From CAKMMH01 sp927798255 (GTDB lineage: Bacteria > Bdellovibrionota_C > UBA2361 > CAKMMH01), in contig JAXFOK010000011.1 in NCBI GenBank assembly GCA_034180415.1, forward strand, positions 1-35,933: a stretch of 35,933 nt of DNA, written 5' to 3'. This document shows positions 34,308 through 35,933 of the stretch, in pieces; position 1 is the stretch's first letter, and every line of letters begins with the position of its first letter. The notes below the pieces were generated by a model. It did no database searches. It was not told the origin of the DNA and worked only from the letters and a program-made list of their open reading frames with translations. The position numbers and the translations under genes are program-made.

Positions 34308-35633
34308 CTAATTGTTAGTCTTTGCGAACCCCATGAATACTAATGATTTTAAAAAATCTTCATATTCATATCCGATATCAGAAATGGCGTATTTATGATC
34401 TGACAGAACAGATGAAATAAAATTATACGCCTCTTCATCCAAAAATATTCGCCTGTCACCGTTAACAACTACACCACCGAAATCTTCTGTTCTCATATTA
34501 TCAAATTCAAATTGAATTTGATTACCAAGAATGACATCGTTCGTTTGTGTTAAGTTATTTTCTTGTAACAAAGCAAATGCTTTATCTTCATTCGCCTTCA
34601 CCATCATTGGATTATTAGCTTTGAAAGAAGATAAATGACTAGCAACATAACTTTGTCTTCTACAACCTCCGAAGCATTCCCCTAATAATTTACACGATAG
34701 ACAATCATCGGGTATTAACTCCGTGGTTCGCCACTTATCCATTCTTAACCAAATTGTTTTAAGAGGTTCTAAGCACAAATTTCCGTATATTTCTGAATTT
34801 AATGGGCAATCTCTTACATTCCCATTACTCCCAATAACACATGAAGAAGTGCCAGCTCCACATGATGTAATTTGGTAAGCAGACGGCTCATCAAGTTCAC
34901 ACAAAAAACAATATGGCGCTTCAATTAAGCATCTTGCACCGTATAAAAATCTTTTAGTGACCTTTAATGACCTATTAAAAAGTACTTTAAGTTCTTCAAC
35001 AGATAAATAACGATCACTATTATCAATATCACATTCAGGTTGAAGTGCTATTGTAAATGTGAAGTCAACGCAGCCGTAGTCATTAACGATTTTTGCTACG
35101 TTTTCTATAGTATCCAAATTTTCCCTAGTAACCACCATATTGGCGCTCACAGGAAAATTCTTTTCTTTGCACATTTCCAAAGCTTCTAAAAGCCTTAAAA
35201 ATGAACCTTTAGTACATGTAATTTTATCATGTACTTCTTCGTTATCACCTAGTATCGAAGTCAGAATTCCTAAAACATTAGCCTCTTTTAACTCATCAAT
35301 TATTGATGGTGTTATAAGAGTTAGGTTACTATTGATAGAAACTTGGATTCCTGCCTCCTTAAATCGATTTACTAAATACATAGTAACATCAAAATTCAAG
35401 AAAGGCTCACCTCCCGTTAGCGTAACGCCAAAAACTTGTGAATTAATAACCTCATCTGCGACTTTCTTTGCCGTCGCAAACGTCATATTCTCAAAAATAC
35501 ACTTATCTCCTTTTTTCCAATAATTGTAACAATGTGTACAACGATGGTTACAGTTTTCCGTCACTTCAATTTGAACACTCAAAGGTGCTTTAAGCGTACG
35601 AAAAAGCCTAAGCTCACTACTACTCGTATTCAT
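34308..35633 (-). CDS. Radical SAM/SPASM peptide maturase with a C-terminal PqqD-like domain
   Basis: A 441-residue enzyme. The radical SAM cluster motif CNHRCTHC gives Cys 28, 32 and 35, and TGGEP is at 74-78. The SPASM region has Cys 258, 265, 276, 287, 311, 314, 320 and 324 (CGAGTSSC, RDCPLN, CLSCKLLGECFGGC), enough for two auxiliary iron-sulfur clusters. Residues about 370-441 (NMRTEDFGGVVVNGDRRIF, LDEEAYNFI) look like the PqqD fold, the usual RiPP recognition element that binds leader peptides, here as a C-terminal domain. The adjacent peptide is the probable substrate; thioether or other Cys-based links are possible products. AAGG lies 9 nt before the ATG. Confidence 0.9.
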   Translation of the reverse strand: MNTSSSELRLFRTLKAPLSVQIEVTENCNHRCTHCYNYWKKGDKCIFENMTFATAKKVADEVINSQVFGVTLTGGEPFLNFDVTMYLVNRFKEAGIQVSINSNLTLITPSIIDELKEANVLGILTSILGDNEEVHDKITCTKGSFLRLLEALEMCKEKNFPVSANMVVTRENLDTIENVAKIVNDYGCVDFTFTIALQPECDIDNSDRYLSVEELKVLFNRSLKVTKRFLYGARCLIEAPYCFLCELDEPSAYQITSCGAGTSSCVIGSNGNVRDCPLNSEIYGNLCLEPLKTIWLRMDKWRTTELIPDDCLSCKLLGECFGGCRRQSYVASHLSSFKANNPMMVKANEDKAFALLQENNLTQTNDVILGNQIQFEFDNMRTEDFGGVVVNGDRRIFLDEEAYNFISSVLSDHKYAISDIGYEYEDFLKSLVFMGFAKTNN

Positions 35634-35679
35634 TTTTAATAACCTTATATTTTAAACCATTTGTAAATGTAATTAATAA

Positions 35680-35704
35680 AATAATTATTTTAAAAATAAT
35701 TATT
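35680..35704. promoter_or_regulatory. 25-base perfect inverted repeat in the maturase leader
   Basis: AATAATTATTTT (35680-35691) and its exact complement AAAATAATTATT (35693-35704) flank a single central A. It lies about 47 nt before the maturase start codon and inside the predicted leader. It could be an operator for a dimeric regulator or an mRNA hairpin; the AT bias makes chance palindromes more likely than usual. Confidence 0.4.
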
Positions 35705-35787
35705 TTTACTCTCTACATTGTATATCGAAAATTATTTCTTAAAGTTTCCTATATATTTATAGATTTAATATTAACATTCTCTTGAAG

Positions 35788-35816
35788 ATTAAAATATAAT
35801 AAATTTAGGGTGTCAA
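35788..35816 (-). promoter_or_regulatory. Promoter of the radical SAM maturase-precursor operon
   Basis: On the minus strand a perfect -35 TTGACA (35811-35816) is followed after exactly 17 bases by TTTAAT (35788-35793), five of six matches to the -10 consensus. This is the strongest promoter-like sequence seen in the window. Confidence 0.65.
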
Positions 35817-35823
35817 CAACCAA

Positions 35824-35855
35824 CCCCCTCCATGGAGGGGGCGGCGATTTTTTTT
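35824..35855 (+). terminator. GC-rich palindrome with T run
   Basis: CCCCCTCCATGGAGGGGG (35824-35841) is a perfect 18-base palindrome in very AT-rich DNA, followed on the plus strand by CGGCGA and eight T. No plus-strand gene ends here, so on that strand it has no obvious client. On the minus strand it follows the stop at 35875 and is followed by TTGGTTGTTG, which would make a weaker terminator. It also sits just upstream of the -35 of the maturase promoter. Confidence 0.45.
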
Positions 35856-35874
35856 ATGATTTTCACTAAATTAT

Positions 35875-35933
35875 TTAAGGCAATCTTTCTTCAAACATTA
35901 TCGCTAATTCATTATAAATTTTTCCCCAATGAA
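35875..35933 (-). CDS. C-terminal end of an unidentified protein (cut by window edge)
   Basis: The minus strand is open from the right edge to a TAA at 35875-35877, giving 18 visible residues that read HWGKIYNELAIMF then EERLP. Composition and the palindrome that follows are compatible with a real gene end, but the fragment is too short to identify. Confidence 0.35.
   Translation of the reverse strand, partial: HWGKIYNELAIMFEERLP

Larger units (their letters stand above)
35634..35823. other. Promoter and leader region of the maturase-precursor operon
   Basis: AT-rich spacer without a gene. It holds a strong minus-strand promoter (35788-35816), a leader of roughly 150 nt, and a 25-base AT palindrome at 35680-35704. 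Confidence 0.6.

Overview
The window is strongly AT-rich chromosomal DNA from a Gram-negative bacterium: it carries lipid A/LPS genes (lpxK, waaA, msbA) and an envelope-pigment locus. The FtsZ core reads most like FtsZ of Deltaproteobacteria in the old sense, including Bdellovibrionota, and TrmFO fits that placement. This assignment is tentative and rests on remembered family patterns, not on a search.

Layout. 1-2680: an intergenic hairpin-rich repeat, tRNA-Gly(GCC), a DciA-like gene, ftsZ and tRNA-Gln(CTG). 2830-3955: two divergent small membrane-protein genes, each followed by a terminator. 4014-8928: a sulfate ABC transporter operon (sbp-cysT-cysW-cysA, minus strand). Its ATPase has two UspA-like domains appended, and two further copies of the repeat seen at 131 sit between its genes. 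9028-14610: a membrane-anchored unknown, then lpxK, waaA, a DUF374 acyltransferase and msbA (minus strand). 14709-15693: a decayed gene with its terminator, and a small protein holding only a sigma-70 region 4-like domain. 15824-17188: trmFO.

17185-33275 is an aryl-polyene-type (APE) type II polyketide locus in two blocks. The first (24820 down to 17185) encodes two ACPs, a COG4648-like membrane protein, a ligase-dehydratase fusion, a glycosyltransferase, a thioesterase, a LolA-like protein, an MMPL exporter and an LpxL-like acyltransferase. The second encodes a chain-length factor and a PlsC-like acyltransferase (minus), then KS, dehydratase, KR and KS (plus). Between the blocks, in the opposite orientation to the genes on either side, lies an unrelated three-gene cassette: a kinase-like protein, a Nudix hydrolase and a radical SAM protein.

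33292-35816 holds the best candidate for an undescribed system: a promoter-driven radical SAM/SPASM protein with a PqqD-like C-terminal domain, followed 19 nt later by a 48-residue Cys-containing peptide gene with a near-perfect ribosome binding site, a terminator, and then a cytoplasmic HExxH metallopeptidase. This has the form of a RiPP (ribosomally made, modified peptide) locus with maturase, precursor and possible leader peptidase.
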